From Kordiimonas sp. SCSIO 12603 (GTDB lineage Bacteria > Pseudomonadota > Alphaproteobacteria > Sphingomonadales > Kordiimonadaceae), in NCBI RefSeq assembly GCF_024398035.1, contig NZ_CP073748.1:1773520-1837519 (forward strand): DNA of 64,000 nt, in the 5' to 3' direction. How positions within the stretch are numbered: position 1 is the stretch's first letter; every line of letters starts with the position of its first letter. The translations under genes were made by a program, and so were the position numbers. Positions 1 through 9,253 of the stretch are shown in pieces. Below the pieces are notes generated by a model. It had not been told where the DNA came from, ran no database searches, and saw only the letters and a list, made by a program, of their open reading frames with translations.

Positions 1-2
1 TG

Positions 3-824
3 TTAAATGCGGCTGGTAACTGGGCTTTTGGTGGTGGTCATCTGGTTGTTGCAGGTGATATGTTTGACCGTGGCAGGTATGTGTATGATCTTCTCTGGTT
101 CCTGTATGATCTGGAACAGCAGGCAGAAGCTTATGGCGGTAAGGTACATATCCTCCTCGGTAACCACGAGCAATATGCGTTCATTGGGCTTATCAAAAGT
201 GTTGAAGCAGAGCACCTGTGGGCGATTGAACAGATGATGCCGTACCCCTTGGCTCTCCGTGATGCCACGGTTCTAGGGCAGTGGTTGCGGACCAAGCCAG
301 TGATGACGAAAATCAATAACGTGCTTTATATGCACGGCGGCATTAGTGAGCTTGTACTCAGTAGTGGTAAAACCATTGAGGAACTGAACGCGATGAACCG
401 CGAAGCACTGGATAATTATTCTGAAATTTCGGATGATGTTTTTGCCCTTACACACGGCAATCACTCCCTGACCCAATACCGTGGTTATGCGCACGCCATG
501 GATTATTACCCGGAGGCTGATCAAGGCTTGATCGACCGCACGAAACAGCAATTTGGCGTGGATTATCTCGTTGTGGGTCATAGTCAGGCGGAAACATTAG
601 CTCCAAAGTTCGGCGGTGATGTTTATATCGTGGAAAATACCCATTTCTCAAAGGAAGCTTTGGTGTTTGAAGATGGTCAGCCTGTTATTAAACCGCTCTC
701 GCTCCTCAAGGAACGATTTGAAGATAAAGCTTATCAAATCCGCTCCTTCAGCCTTTTCAATATGAGTGATTTGAAAGCCTTTTTCGGGCTATTCTCCGCC
801 GCATCTCGAGTGCCGAACAGGTAG
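3..824 (+). CDS. Calcineurin-like metallophosphatase, 5' end cut by window edge
   Basis: The frame is open from the left edge, so the true start lies outside the window; at least 273 residues are visible. The motifs of the PPP-type metallophosphatase fold appear in order: GDMFDRG at the left end, GNHEQ about 30 residues later, HGGIS in the middle and GHS near the C-terminus. These supply the ligands for the two catalytic metals. The layout resembles the Shewanella-like bacterial Ser/Thr phosphatase group, but the substrate cannot be told from sequence and a nucleotide or small-molecule phosphoesterase remains possible. An internal ATG at 60 falls inside the metal-binding motif and is not a credible start. 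A short gap and an unrelated small membrane gene follow. Confidence 0.85.
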   Translation, partial: LNAAGNWAFGGGHLVVAGDMFDRGRYVYDLLWFLYDLEQQAEAYGGKVHILLGNHEQYAFIGLIKSVEAEHLWAIEQMMPYPLALRDATVLGQWLRTKPVMTKINNVLYMHGGISELVLSSGKTIEELNAMNREALDNYSEISDDVFALTHGNHSLTQYRGYAHAMDYYPEADQGLIDRTKQQFGVDYLVVGHSQAETLAPKFGGDVYIVENTHFSKEALVFEDGQPVIKPLSLLKERFEDKAYQIRSFSLFNMSDLKAFFGLFSAASRVPNR

Positions 825-867
825 ATAGTAATTATAAAGAGAGGTTTCGTAGCTGATTGGGGTTAAG

Positions 868-1113
868 GTGAAGCAGTTTATCAAAAAATGTATTCGTTTT
901 GGAAAGCGTTGGCCATGCAGTGCTAGGTGGACAGTCATCGCAACTATTCTTAGTAGTATATTGGGGGTATATGGTTTTCTTGTCTATGAGGCATTTATTG
1001 TTGAGGAATACATCGTATATTTAATACAGGTATATCTTTTCCCTATTCCCATATTGGTTGCATTAGATATGTTTCTTTTCTCCAAAAGAAGTACTAGCAG
1101 TTTACCAAAATAA
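868..1113 (+). CDS. Small hypothetical membrane protein
   Basis: This is an 81-residue ORF with a GTG start and only a weak ribosome binding site. A basic N-terminus is followed by two hydrophobic stretches, about residues 20-43 and 48-70, consistent with two transmembrane helices, and a short polar tail. I do not recognise a family. It stands alone between the phosphatase and another unrecognised membrane protein. Its reality rests on the membrane-protein composition and the lack of a competing frame, so it is a modest-confidence call. Confidence 0.4.
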   Translation: MKQFIKKCIRFGKRWPCSARWTVIATILSSILGVYGFLVYEAFIVEEYIVYLIQVYLFPIPILVALDMFLFSKRSTSSLPK

Positions 1114-1263
1114 AAATAGTTCGAACGCTGTGATTGAAGGGTGGTTTATCCGTATGTATAGGCGTTAGCCTAATACGAGTATCAGCTAAACACTTTTCTC
1201 CGAGTGTTCTCGCAGGATGGTTTGTACTAAAAGGGCAATAAAGTGCGAGGGGGAATTGAATAT

Positions 1264-1779
1264 ATGTGGCTAAGATATTTTAGCATTGTTGGGTCAGTAT
1301 ATGGGGTCTCTTTTCTTGGAGTGCCAATTGTCCTCATAATTGGATTAGTGACCACAATGGGCTTGGTCGAGCTCCAGGATGGCGTCAACTTTATGCTCGT
1401 AATGATGATTATCAGATCATTGTATGGTTTAAAGAGTGGGATAGATTCGTATCAATTAGTTTCCGAACCCAACAAAGGTCAGTTGCCTAAATTATATTCT
1501 GCTGTTCGCAATAGGTTTGATGAATTAATTGATCTTGGTGGATATAGGGGGCTGCTCTGGAAGCTATGTATCATGTTGGGGCCATTTATTGTCGGAGCAG
1601 TCATTAGCTTGATACTTGTTGCTCTTGAAGGAATGTTTTTGCTCTTTTTGCTTGGTGATTTAGATATTCCTCAAATAATTATTGTGATTTCTGTAGCGTT
1701 TGCATCAATTGGTTTATCAGTTGTATTTTCATTGATGAATTGGCGTATTTATAAGGGGGGCTTCAAGGTTATTCAATAA
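1264..1779 (+). CDS. Hypothetical multi-pass membrane protein
   Basis: The protein has 171 residues. The ATG at 1264 is chosen over the upstream GTG at 1243 because a GAGGGGG ribosome binding site sits about 8 bases before it. There are hydrophobic segments near residues 5-30, 38-52, 98-125 and 130-155, so three to four transmembrane helices are likely, with a polar loop (about 55-90) between the halves. No family motif is recognised. The region is visibly more AT-rich than the metabolic genes to the right. Confidence 0.55.
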   Translation: MWLRYFSIVGSVYGVSFLGVPIVLIIGLVTTMGLVELQDGVNFMLVMMIIRSLYGLKSGIDSYQLVSEPNKGQLPKLYSAVRNRFDELIDLGGYRGLLWKLCIMLGPFIVGAVISLILVALEGMFLLFLLGDLDIPQIIIVISVAFASIGLSVVFSLMNWRIYKGGFKVIQ

Positions 1780-1823
1780 ACTGCCACTTTGCCTTATCGC
1801 TTCCCTTTGTTATACCCACGCTT

Positions 1824-2591
1824 ATGTATGAAATTATCCTTCTTTTTGCCGCAGGGTTCTTTGGCGGTATTTTAAACAGCCTTGCGGGTGGTGGCAGCTT
1901 TATCACTTTCCCGGCACTTTTATCGGTTGGGGTGCCGCCAATTATCGCGGGTGCGACCAACACTTATGCTTCTATGTCAGGCTATATCAGCGGGGCATTT
2001 GCTTACCGGCATGATATGATCCGCTACAGAAAAGAACTACCTAAATATATTGGGTTTGCGCTGATTGGCGGTGCTATGGGCGCGTGGCTGCTGTTGCAAA
2101 CACCACCAACGGTTTTTGAGGAAGTGATCCCGTGGCTGATGCTGTTTGCCACTGTGCTGTTTATTTTTGGCGGGAAAATCAACAAGCGCCTTATGGGAGC
2201 CGGGAACGGTGAACGCACTTTCATCAGCAGTGCGCTGATTATCCTGTTTCTTCTGGCGATTAACACTTACGGCGGTTTCTTTAACGCGGGGCAAGGTATC
2301 TTGTTTCTCGCCTATCTGGTGCTGGCCGGTTACACCAATATCAATTCCATGAACGGGTTGAAGCTGGTGGTTTCCAGTTGTGTGGCGATTATTGCAGTGG
2401 TGCTGTTTGCTGTACAGGGAGCAATCGCATGGTATGAAGGCAGTGTTATGCTGCTAGGTACGCTCACGGGCGGTTATGTGGCAGCGCGGATTGCCCGCAA
2501 GCTGCCAGACAAGTATGTGCGCACGTTTGTAACTTTGATGTGCATTGTGATCACGGCTTACTTCTTCTTCGATGTATATTATCGCAGCTAA
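1824..2591 (+). CDS. TauE/SafE (TSUP) family membrane permease
   Basis: This 255-residue protein has about eight hydrophobic segments. The N-terminal half carries the family's glycine-rich signature (LAGGGSFITFPAL, residues about 21-33), followed by a conserved Asn/Thr-rich stretch, and the pattern is echoed weakly in the C-terminal half around GGFFNAGQG, as expected from the internal duplication of TSUP proteins. Members export or import small organic or sulfur-containing anions such as sulfite, sulfoacetate or taurine-derived compounds. The substrate here is unknown. No operon partner is evident; the M1 peptidase starts 114 bases downstream. Confidence 0.85.
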   Translation: MYEIILLFAAGFFGGILNSLAGGGSFITFPALLSVGVPPIIAGATNTYASMSGYISGAFAYRHDMIRYRKELPKYIGFALIGGAMGAWLLLQTPPTVFEEVIPWLMLFATVLFIFGGKINKRLMGAGNGERTFISSALIILFLLAINTYGGFFNAGQGILFLAYLVLAGYTNINSMNGLKLVVSSCVAIIAVVLFAVQGAIAWYEGSVMLLGTLTGGYVAARIARKLPDKYVRTFVTLMCIVITAYFFFDVYYRS

Positions 2592-2705
2592 ACTTCGGTT
2601 CACCGCATAAGATTGTAATCTTGAAATTCTCCCGATAGGGTGCATGCTCGAGTTATTGGGCATGCCTTAGGCCAACACCAAGGGCATAATTTAGGGGAGA
2701 ACAGT

Positions 2706-5054
2706 ATGTTCAAGGGTTTCTTGCAGGCCTGTGTGCTTGCAGTGGGAGTATTCTCCTTCACGCATGCGCCCGCGTATGCGCAGATCAAACAATCAAAACA
2801 ACCAGGCCAAGAAGATAAGTTTCGTCAGCTTGATGAAAGCCTGCCAACACCAAATGACCAGCGGATTGCCTCGGGCCATCCTGGGCCGGAATATTGGCAG
2901 CAGCGTGCGGATTATAAAATCCGTGTAACGCTGAATGATGATAATCAAAGCATCACGGGTTCAGAGAAAATCACTTACACAAACAATTCACCGCATACGC
3001 TGAGTTATATTTGGGTAAGGCTTGATCAGAACCGTTTTGCAAAACATTCGGATGATCATCTAACCACACCAAATAATCCAACCAAGCGCATGAGTTTCAC
3101 GAACCTTGAGCGCATGAAATACCGCGAGAACTTCGATGGTGGTTTCAAAATTGGTTCGGTAACAGGTAAGGGCGGTAAAGCACTGCCGTACAGTATCGTG
3201 CGCACTATGATGCGGATTGATCTGCCAAAGCCGCTTAAGCCAGGCGCAAGCCATGAGCTGAACATCACGTGGTCTTACAATATTGTGGAAAGTAAGCAGA
3301 TTGCCATTAAGCGTTCTGGTTTCCACCATTTTGAAAAAGACGGTAACAAGATTTATAACCTTGGCCAGTGGTACCCGCGTGTTGCAGGCTATACCGATAA
3401 TGGCGCATGGAATAACCGCACTTTTTACGGCCTTGGTGAATTCCAGACAGAGTTTGGCGATTATGATGTAGAAATCACTGTACCGTCAGATCATATCATC
3501 TCCGCGACTGGTGAACTTGCAAACGGTAAAGATGTTCTAACATCAGAACAGCGCAAACGTCTTGAGACAGCAAAAACAGCTAAACGTCCTGTTTTCATCG
3601 TAACCAAGGAAGAAGCGCTTGAAGCCCAAAAAGGCAAAGCGACTGATACAAAAACATGGAATTTCCGCGCCGAAAACGTGCGTGATTTTGCGTGGGCTTC
3701 CTCGCGTAAGTTTGTGTGGGATGCAATGGGCCACTATCAGGCGGAAGATGACCGCACTATCATGGCGATGTCATTCTACCCTGAAGAAGGTATGCCGCTT
3801 TGGGATAAATATTCCACAGAAGCGATCGTTCACACGCTGGAAGTATATTCCAAATATACATTCCCGTACCCATACCCAACAGCGCAGTCTGTAAATTCTG
3901 CAACAAGCGGTATGGAATACCCGATGATCAGCTTTAACCCGCCACGTCCGACAGAGCATGCAGACGGTTCACGCACATATAGCCGCCGTACAAAATACGG
4001 TCTGATTGGTGTGATTATCCACGAAGTTGGCCACAACTATTTCCCAATGATCGTAAACACGCCTGAGCGTGACTGGTTCTGGATGGATGAAGGTTTCAAC
4101 ACTTTCCTTCAGGGTCTTGCACACCGGGAATGGGAAGAAGGCTGGCCGGGTAACAGTGGTGCTCCACACACAATCGTCCGTTTCATGACAAGCAAGAACC
4201 AGATGCCTGTGATGACAGATCCTGAATCTCTCATCCAGTTTGGTGCTAATGCTTACCAGAAGCCTGCGGTGGCGTTTAATATTCTTCGTGAAACTGTGAT
4301 GGGCCGCGAAGCATTCGATCACGCGTTCAAAGAGTATGCACGCCGCTGGAAATTCAAGCGCCCGTACCCGGCTGATTTCTTCCGTACGATGGAAGATGCC
4401 TCTGGTTATGATCTTGATTGGTTCTGGCGCGGTTGGTTCTACACCACTGATCATGTGGATATCTCACTTGATAAAGTGACATGGGGCACGGTGAACACCA
4501 AAAACCCTGATGTGGAAGCAGCTTATAATGCCGAGCGTGAAGCAGAGAAGGGCACACCGCTTGTAGTAGAGCGCCACAAAGATGTGCGCCGCCGTGTGCT
4601 TGAGCGCCCTGAACTGCAGGATTTCTATAATGAGCATCCTCAAACAGCTGTGCTTGAGGCTGACCGCAACGCGTACCAGCGCCTGCTTGATGGCCTGTCT
4701 GATTGGGAAAAAGAAGCGCTGAATTCGGCAGAAAACTTCTATTTCCTTGAGTTCACCAACAAAGGCGGCCTTGTGATGCCAGTGATTGTTGAAATCGAAT
4801 ATACAGACGGCACAAAGGAAATGAAGCGCTGGCCTGCTGAGCTGTGGCGTCGTAACCCGAATAAAGTTTCGAAGCTTGTGATGACTGAAAAGGAAATTAA
4901 GTCCATCACGCTTGATCCGAAACGGGAAACAGCGGATGCAGACCTTGAGAACAACTACTGGCCACGTCGCCCTGTGCGCAGCCGTGTTGAACTCTTTAAG
5001 CGCCGCGGTGGCAGAAAGACCATGATGGAACGTGCTGGCGAAACCGCTCAGTAA
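2706..5054 (+). CDS. Secreted M1-family (gluzincin) metallopeptidase
   Basis: A 782-residue zinc peptidase. The start is the ATG at 2706, which follows a GGGGAGA ribosome binding site and opens a signal peptide (MFKGFL... ending near AYAQ, residue about 26). An in-frame GTG upstream at 2640 would bury this signal. The zinc site HEVGH (residues 439-443) is followed after exactly 18 residues by the third ligand in WMDEGFN, the HEXXH-X18-E pattern of family M1. The exopeptidase-type motif normally written GxMEN appears as GMEYPM near residue 402, a variant that may alter aminopeptidase specificity. An N-terminal beta-sandwich and a helical C-terminal part flank the catalytic domain. It probably trims peptides in the periplasm or at the surface. 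A strong terminator follows. Confidence 0.9.
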   Translation: MFKGFLQACVLAVGVFSFTHAPAYAQIKQSKQPGQEDKFRQLDESLPTPNDQRIASGHPGPEYWQQRADYKIRVTLNDDNQSITGSEKITYTNNSPHTLSYIWVRLDQNRFAKHSDDHLTTPNNPTKRMSFTNLERMKYRENFDGGFKIGSVTGKGGKALPYSIVRTMMRIDLPKPLKPGASHELNITWSYNIVESKQIAIKRSGFHHFEKDGNKIYNLGQWYPRVAGYTDNGAWNNRTFYGLGEFQTEFGDYDVEITVPSDHIISATGELANGKDVLTSEQRKRLETAKTAKRPVFIVTKEEALEAQKGKATDTKTWNFRAENVRDFAWASSRKFVWDAMGHYQAEDDRTIMAMSFYPEEGMPLWDKYSTEAIVHTLEVYSKYTFPYPYPTAQSVNSATSGMEYPMISFNPPRPTEHADGSRTYSRRTKYGLIGVIIHEVGHNYFPMIVNTPERDWFWMDEGFNTFLQGLAHREWEEGWPGNSGAPHTIVRFMTSKNQMPVMTDPESLIQFGANAYQKPAVAFNILRETVMGREAFDHAFKEYARRWKFKRPYPADFFRTMEDASGYDLDWFWRGWFYTTDHVDISLDKVTWGTVNTKNPDVEAAYNAEREAEKGTPLVVERHKDVRRRVLERPELQDFYNEHPQTAVLEADRNAYQRLLDGLSDWEKEALNSAENFYFLEFTNKGGLVMPVIVEIEYTDGTKEMKRWPAELWRRNPNKVSKLVMTEKEIKSITLDPKRETADADLENNYWPRRPVRSRVELFKRRGGRKTMMERAGETAQ

Positions 5055-5080
5055 GTTTCTACTGCATTAGAAAAACAAAA

Positions 5081-5107
5081 GGCGAAGCTTCACGGCTTCG
5101 CCTTTTT
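5081..5107 (+). terminator. Rho-independent terminator after the M1 peptidase
   Basis: An 8-bp perfect stem (GGCGAAGC with GCTTCGCC) around a 6-base loop is followed directly by five T residues. It lies 26 bases after the peptidase stop codon. Confidence 0.85.
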
Positions 5108-5138
5108 ATGTAAAGGCTTGAAAGAGTGGGGGGAGAAT

Positions 5139-5477
5139 ATGGAGATTAATGAATCTAATCTGGCTTGGTTGCCTCTGAAGATCATTTTAATACTGGTTGG
5201 TATCAGTTTGGTCTGGGTTTTATTTATAAACTTTATTGTAAATGGCTTTGATATCAGCGCTTATAACTGGATTAGGTCATTTGGTTATTGGGTGTTCTTT
5301 TTTGGAATAAATTATTTTGTATATGGAAAGCCAAATATCACGGCTCATAGAGAGCTGTTGAATTCAGATGCTGATCAATATTTGAATGATTTAAACAAGA
5401 GCCTGTCAGAACGAGGTTTGTATAAGTTAGTTCTTAGCAAATGGTTTCTGACTCACAAGGATAAAACTGCTCAGTAA
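5139..5477 (+). CDS. Hypothetical membrane protein
   Basis: A 112-residue protein. The ATG at 5139 is preferred over the TTG at 5118 because a GGGGGGAG ribosome binding site lies a few bases upstream. Two hydrophobic segments (about residues 12-38 and 47-65) suggest two transmembrane helices, followed by a polar C-terminal tail of about 45 residues that is probably cytoplasmic. No family is recognised. It is an isolated gene between a terminator and a hairpin-rich, AT-rich stretch. Confidence 0.5.
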   Translation: MEINESNLAWLPLKIILILVGISLVWVLFINFIVNGFDISAYNWIRSFGYWVFFFGINYFVYGKPNITAHRELLNSDADQYLNDLNKSLSERGLYKLVLSKWFLTHKDKTAQ

Positions 5478-5482
5478 AATAC

Positions 5483-5521
5483 CACTATACATCCTATGGC
5501 TTGAGCTTGGGGTGTATAGTG
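5483..5521. repeat. Long inverted repeat (hairpin) after the small membrane gene
   Basis: Arms CACTATACATCC and GGGTGTATAGTG pair over 12 positions with one G-T wobble around a loop of about 15 bases. There is no clean T-tract, so it may be a weak terminator for the upstream gene or a boundary element of the AT-rich segment that follows. Confidence 0.5.
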
Positions 5522-5573
5522 ATATTTAGTCAATAGAAATAGATATCGAATTGTTAAAAGATAGGTGGTTAAT

Positions 5574-5597
5574 TAGAAGATCAATATTGATCTTCTA
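5574..5597. repeat. Perfect 24-bp palindrome
   Basis: The half-site TAGAAGATCAAT is followed immediately by its exact reverse complement with no spacer. It lies just past the stop codon of the minus-strand orphan gene ending at 5600. It could be a transcription-ending hairpin without a T-tract, a dimeric regulator site, or a scar of an inserted segment. Confidence 0.6.
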
Positions 5598-5599
5598 TT

Positions 5600-5968
5600 C
5601 TATAGATGTTGCAACCAATTATACTCTTTGCATTTAGAAAGTTGTTCTTGCCACCACTCAACCCAATTGTCTTCCTTTGGGTTGATACCATACAATTTGT
5701 AAAACCCTCCACCTGGTAATAGTGTCCCTTCACTGACAATTAGCCCTGTAATTGCTGGAAGATTATGCAATTTAGTCCATTCTCCTAAATTATCTAATCC
5801 TTGGGGTTGAAGGCTTTCTCCCCAAGTTTTCCCTAACTGACGTAAGCCCAGTTCATCATGAGTTTGTTTATATTGAGGAAACAGATCAGGGCGATGGACT
5901 TGTATTTGAGGGAGTTTTTGAACTAGATATTTGAGTAAGTTTTTACCATTAGCGTCTAAAGAAATCAT
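5600..5968 (-). CDS. Orphan hypothetical protein, AT-rich
   Basis: A 122-residue product if translation starts at the ATG at 5968, which has a GGGGA ribosome binding site about 6 bases upstream. A longer frame to 6067 would overlap the nitroreductase 3' end and lacks such a site. The composition is protein-like: rich in Trp, Gln and Leu, with a segment LPAITGLIVSEG followed by LPGGGFYKLYG near residues 79-102 and a WVEWWQEQL segment after it. No transmembrane or signal sequence is seen. I do not recognise the family. Its base composition is clearly lower in GC than that of the nitroreductase upstream, and palindromes flank its 3' end, so recent acquisition is plausible. Confidence 0.55.
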   Translation of the reverse strand: MISLDANGKNLLKYLVQKLPQIQVHRPDLFPQYKQTHDELGLRQLGKTWGESLQPQGLDNLGEWTKLHNLPAITGLIVSEGTLLPGGGFYKLYGINPKEDNWVEWWQEQLSKCKEYNWLQHL

Positions 5969-6035
5969 AGAATGTCCCCAATGAAATAAAGATTTTGCAA
6001 TATTTATCTTATTGGGGTGAAATACAACTATTAAT

Positions 6036-6710
6036 TTAATACCCTTTGAAGCTGGTGAACTCCTCAATGGGTGCGCGGTCGGTTTTAAGCTGATTTACCT
6101 CTGCTTCATTATCCGCAAAGCCAAGTGCCATACCGCAGTATAGGATATCAGTTTCAGGCAGTTCGAAATGCTTGTGAAGTGAAGTGCGAGCCATGCCCCA
6201 TGCTTCCTGCATGCAGGTGGCGAGGCCCATTTCCGCAGCGACGAGGGCGATAGACTGCATAAACATACCAAGGTGTGCGAATTGGCCTTTGCCCATACAT
6301 TCGTCCATCACGAAAAACAGGCCAACAGGGGCGCCGAAGAAATCAAAGTTGTTCACGAGCCACTGAAAACGTGCCGCTTTATCTTCACGCGGAATACCAA
6401 GAAGCGCATACATATCTTCACCTACCTTATAGCGGCGGCTTCTGTATGGTTCTTTCAGATCAGCAGGGTAAATGGAAAGATCGCCTTCTGCTTCACCTTT
6501 CGGATTATTCGCCAGCGCCATTTTTGCGGCCATGGAGGCAGCTTCTTTTTCCTCGCCCGCTACCACAATCACCTTCCAAGGTTGGAGGTTACCGCCTGAA
6601 GGCGAACGGCTCGCGCGCTCAAGAAGGTCTGTAATGGTTTCCTTGCTTACCGGTGTATCCAGAAATGCGCGTGTGGAAATGCGGCTATTGAGTGCGTCTG
6701 TTACTTTCAT
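6036..6710 (-). CDS. FMN-dependent nitroreductase family oxidoreductase
   Basis: A 224-residue protein of the NfnB/PnbA-like nitroreductase fold. The N-terminus has the typical RISTRAF motif at about residues 9-15 (FMN phosphate binding), followed by the SPSGGNLQPW segment near 36-45 that is conserved in this family. The C-terminal part carries the usual flavin-contacting and dimer-interface stretches (MALGFAD). Members reduce nitroaromatics, quinones or flavins using NAD(P)H; the physiological substrate is unknown. It is a monocistronic gene on the minus strand, upstream of the orphan gene at 5600-5968 and divergent from the bkd operon. Confidence 0.85.
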   Translation of the reverse strand: MKVTDALNSRISTRAFLDTPVSKETITDLLERASRSPSGGNLQPWKVIVVAGEEKEAASMAAKMALANNPKGEAEGDLSIYPADLKEPYRSRRYKVGEDMYALLGIPREDKAARFQWLVNNFDFFGAPVGLFFVMDECMGKGQFAHLGMFMQSIALVAAEMGLATCMQEAWGMARTSLHKHFELPETDILYCGMALGFADNEAEVNQLKTDRAPIEEFTSFKGY

Positions 6711-6994
6711 ATTCCATCCCTCGTTTATCGTTTAACTGTATCTAGGGTAGCGAGCGCCACAAACAAGAGCACTTAAGATTAGACGACTATCTGTTCTTTA
6801 TCTGTGGTATGATGCCGCGCCAAATTGGGGTGTAACCGGGTGCAATTGTTGTTTTTTCTGCTGTGTTGGCACTGTGCCTGTTGGTAACCAGCCCGTGAAC
6901 ACAAATGATTCCCCTTGTAATTCGCGAAAAAAAATTGCATTCTCGGCGAAAATTAAGTCAGTATTGCTGACGTATTGTCACAGAAACAGTCTAG

Positions 6995-8233
<1,239 letters not shown>

Positions 8234-8236
8234 CCA

Positions 8237-9253
8237 ATGCCGCAAATGTCTATGATTGAAGCCATTCGCGATGCAATGGATGTGAAAATGGCTGAAGACG
8301 ACAATGTAGTCGTGTTTGGTGAAGATGTTGGTTATTTCGGTGGTGTATTCCGCTGTACGCACGGCCTTCAGGATAAATACGGCAAGAACCGCGTGTTCGA
8401 TAGCCCGATTAATGAAAGCGGTATCGTAGGTGCAGCTATTGGTATGGCTGCTTACGGCCTGCGTCCATGTGTGGAAATCCAGTTCGCAGATTATATCTAT
8501 CCTGCTTATGACCAGATTGTATCAGAGGCAGCACGCCTTCGTTACCGTTCTGGTGAGCAGTTTACAGCGCCGATTACGATCCGTACTCCAGTTGGAGGTG
8601 GTATCTTTGGCGGGCAGACACACAGCCAGAGCCCGGAATCACTTTTCACCCACGTAGCTGGTGTGAAATCGGTTATTCCGTCAAACCCATATGATGCCAA
8701 AGGCCTGTTGATTGCAGCGATGGAAGATCCTGATCCTGTAATCGTATTTGAGCCAAAGCGCCTGTATAACGGTCCGTTCGATGGGCACCATGATCGCCCT
8801 GCGAGCAACTGGTCCAAGCACCCGCTTGGTGATGTGCCTGAAGGCCACTACACTGTGGAAATCGGTAAAGCTTCTACTTTCCGTGAAGGTAAAGCTGTTA
8901 CCATCCTTACATACGGCACGATGGTTTATGTTGCAGAAGCTGCGGTGAAAGAGACGGGCATTGATGCTGAAATCATTGACCTGCGTTCACTACTACCACT
9001 TGATGTGGATGCGATTGTTGAATCTGTGAAGAAAACAGGCCGCTGCATGGTGCTTCATGAAGCGACACAAACATCTGGTTTTGGTGCTGAGCTTGCTGCT
9101 CAGGTTCAGGAGCGCTGCTTCTATCACCTTGAAAGCCCAGTTGTTCGTGTAGCCGGTTACGACACACCATACCCACACGCACAGGAATGGGATTATTTCC
9201 CTGGTCCAGCACGTGTTGGCCGTGAACTCAAAGCTATGATGGAGGCGGTATAA
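8237..9253 (+). CDS. bkdA2: Branched-chain 2-oxoacid dehydrogenase E1 beta subunit
   Basis: A 338-residue transketolase-like beta chain. It starts MPQMSMIEAIRDAMDVKM and shows the conserved GEDVGYFGGVF segment (residues about 28-38), the IQFADYI and RTPVGGGIFGGQTHSQSPE stretches of the pyrimidine domain, and a C-terminal transketolase domain with HEATQTSGFGAE. It pairs with E1 alpha to build the heterotetrameric decarboxylase. The stop codon overlaps the start of the E2 gene (TAATG), indicating translational coupling. Confidence 0.93.
   Translation: MPQMSMIEAIRDAMDVKMAEDDNVVVFGEDVGYFGGVFRCTHGLQDKYGKNRVFDSPINESGIVGAAIGMAAYGLRPCVEIQFADYIYPAYDQIVSEAARLRYRSGEQFTAPITIRTPVGGGIFGGQTHSQSPESLFTHVAGVKSVIPSNPYDAKGLLIAAMEDPDPVIVFEPKRLYNGPFDGHHDRPASNWSKHPLGDVPEGHYTVEIGKASTFREGKAVTILTYGTMVYVAEAAVKETGIDAEIIDLRSLLPLDVDAIVESVKKTGRCMVLHEATQTSGFGAELAAQVQERCFYHLESPVVRVAGYDTPYPHAQEWDYFPGPARVGRELKAMMEAV

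Noticed and set aside
1114-1263. Possible RNA gene in the gap between the first two small membrane genes
   Set aside because: No convincing stem or terminator could be seen.
2640-2705. Upstream GTG start for the M1 peptidase
   Set aside because: It would place 22 polar residues before a clear signal peptide, and the ribosome binding site lies before 2706.
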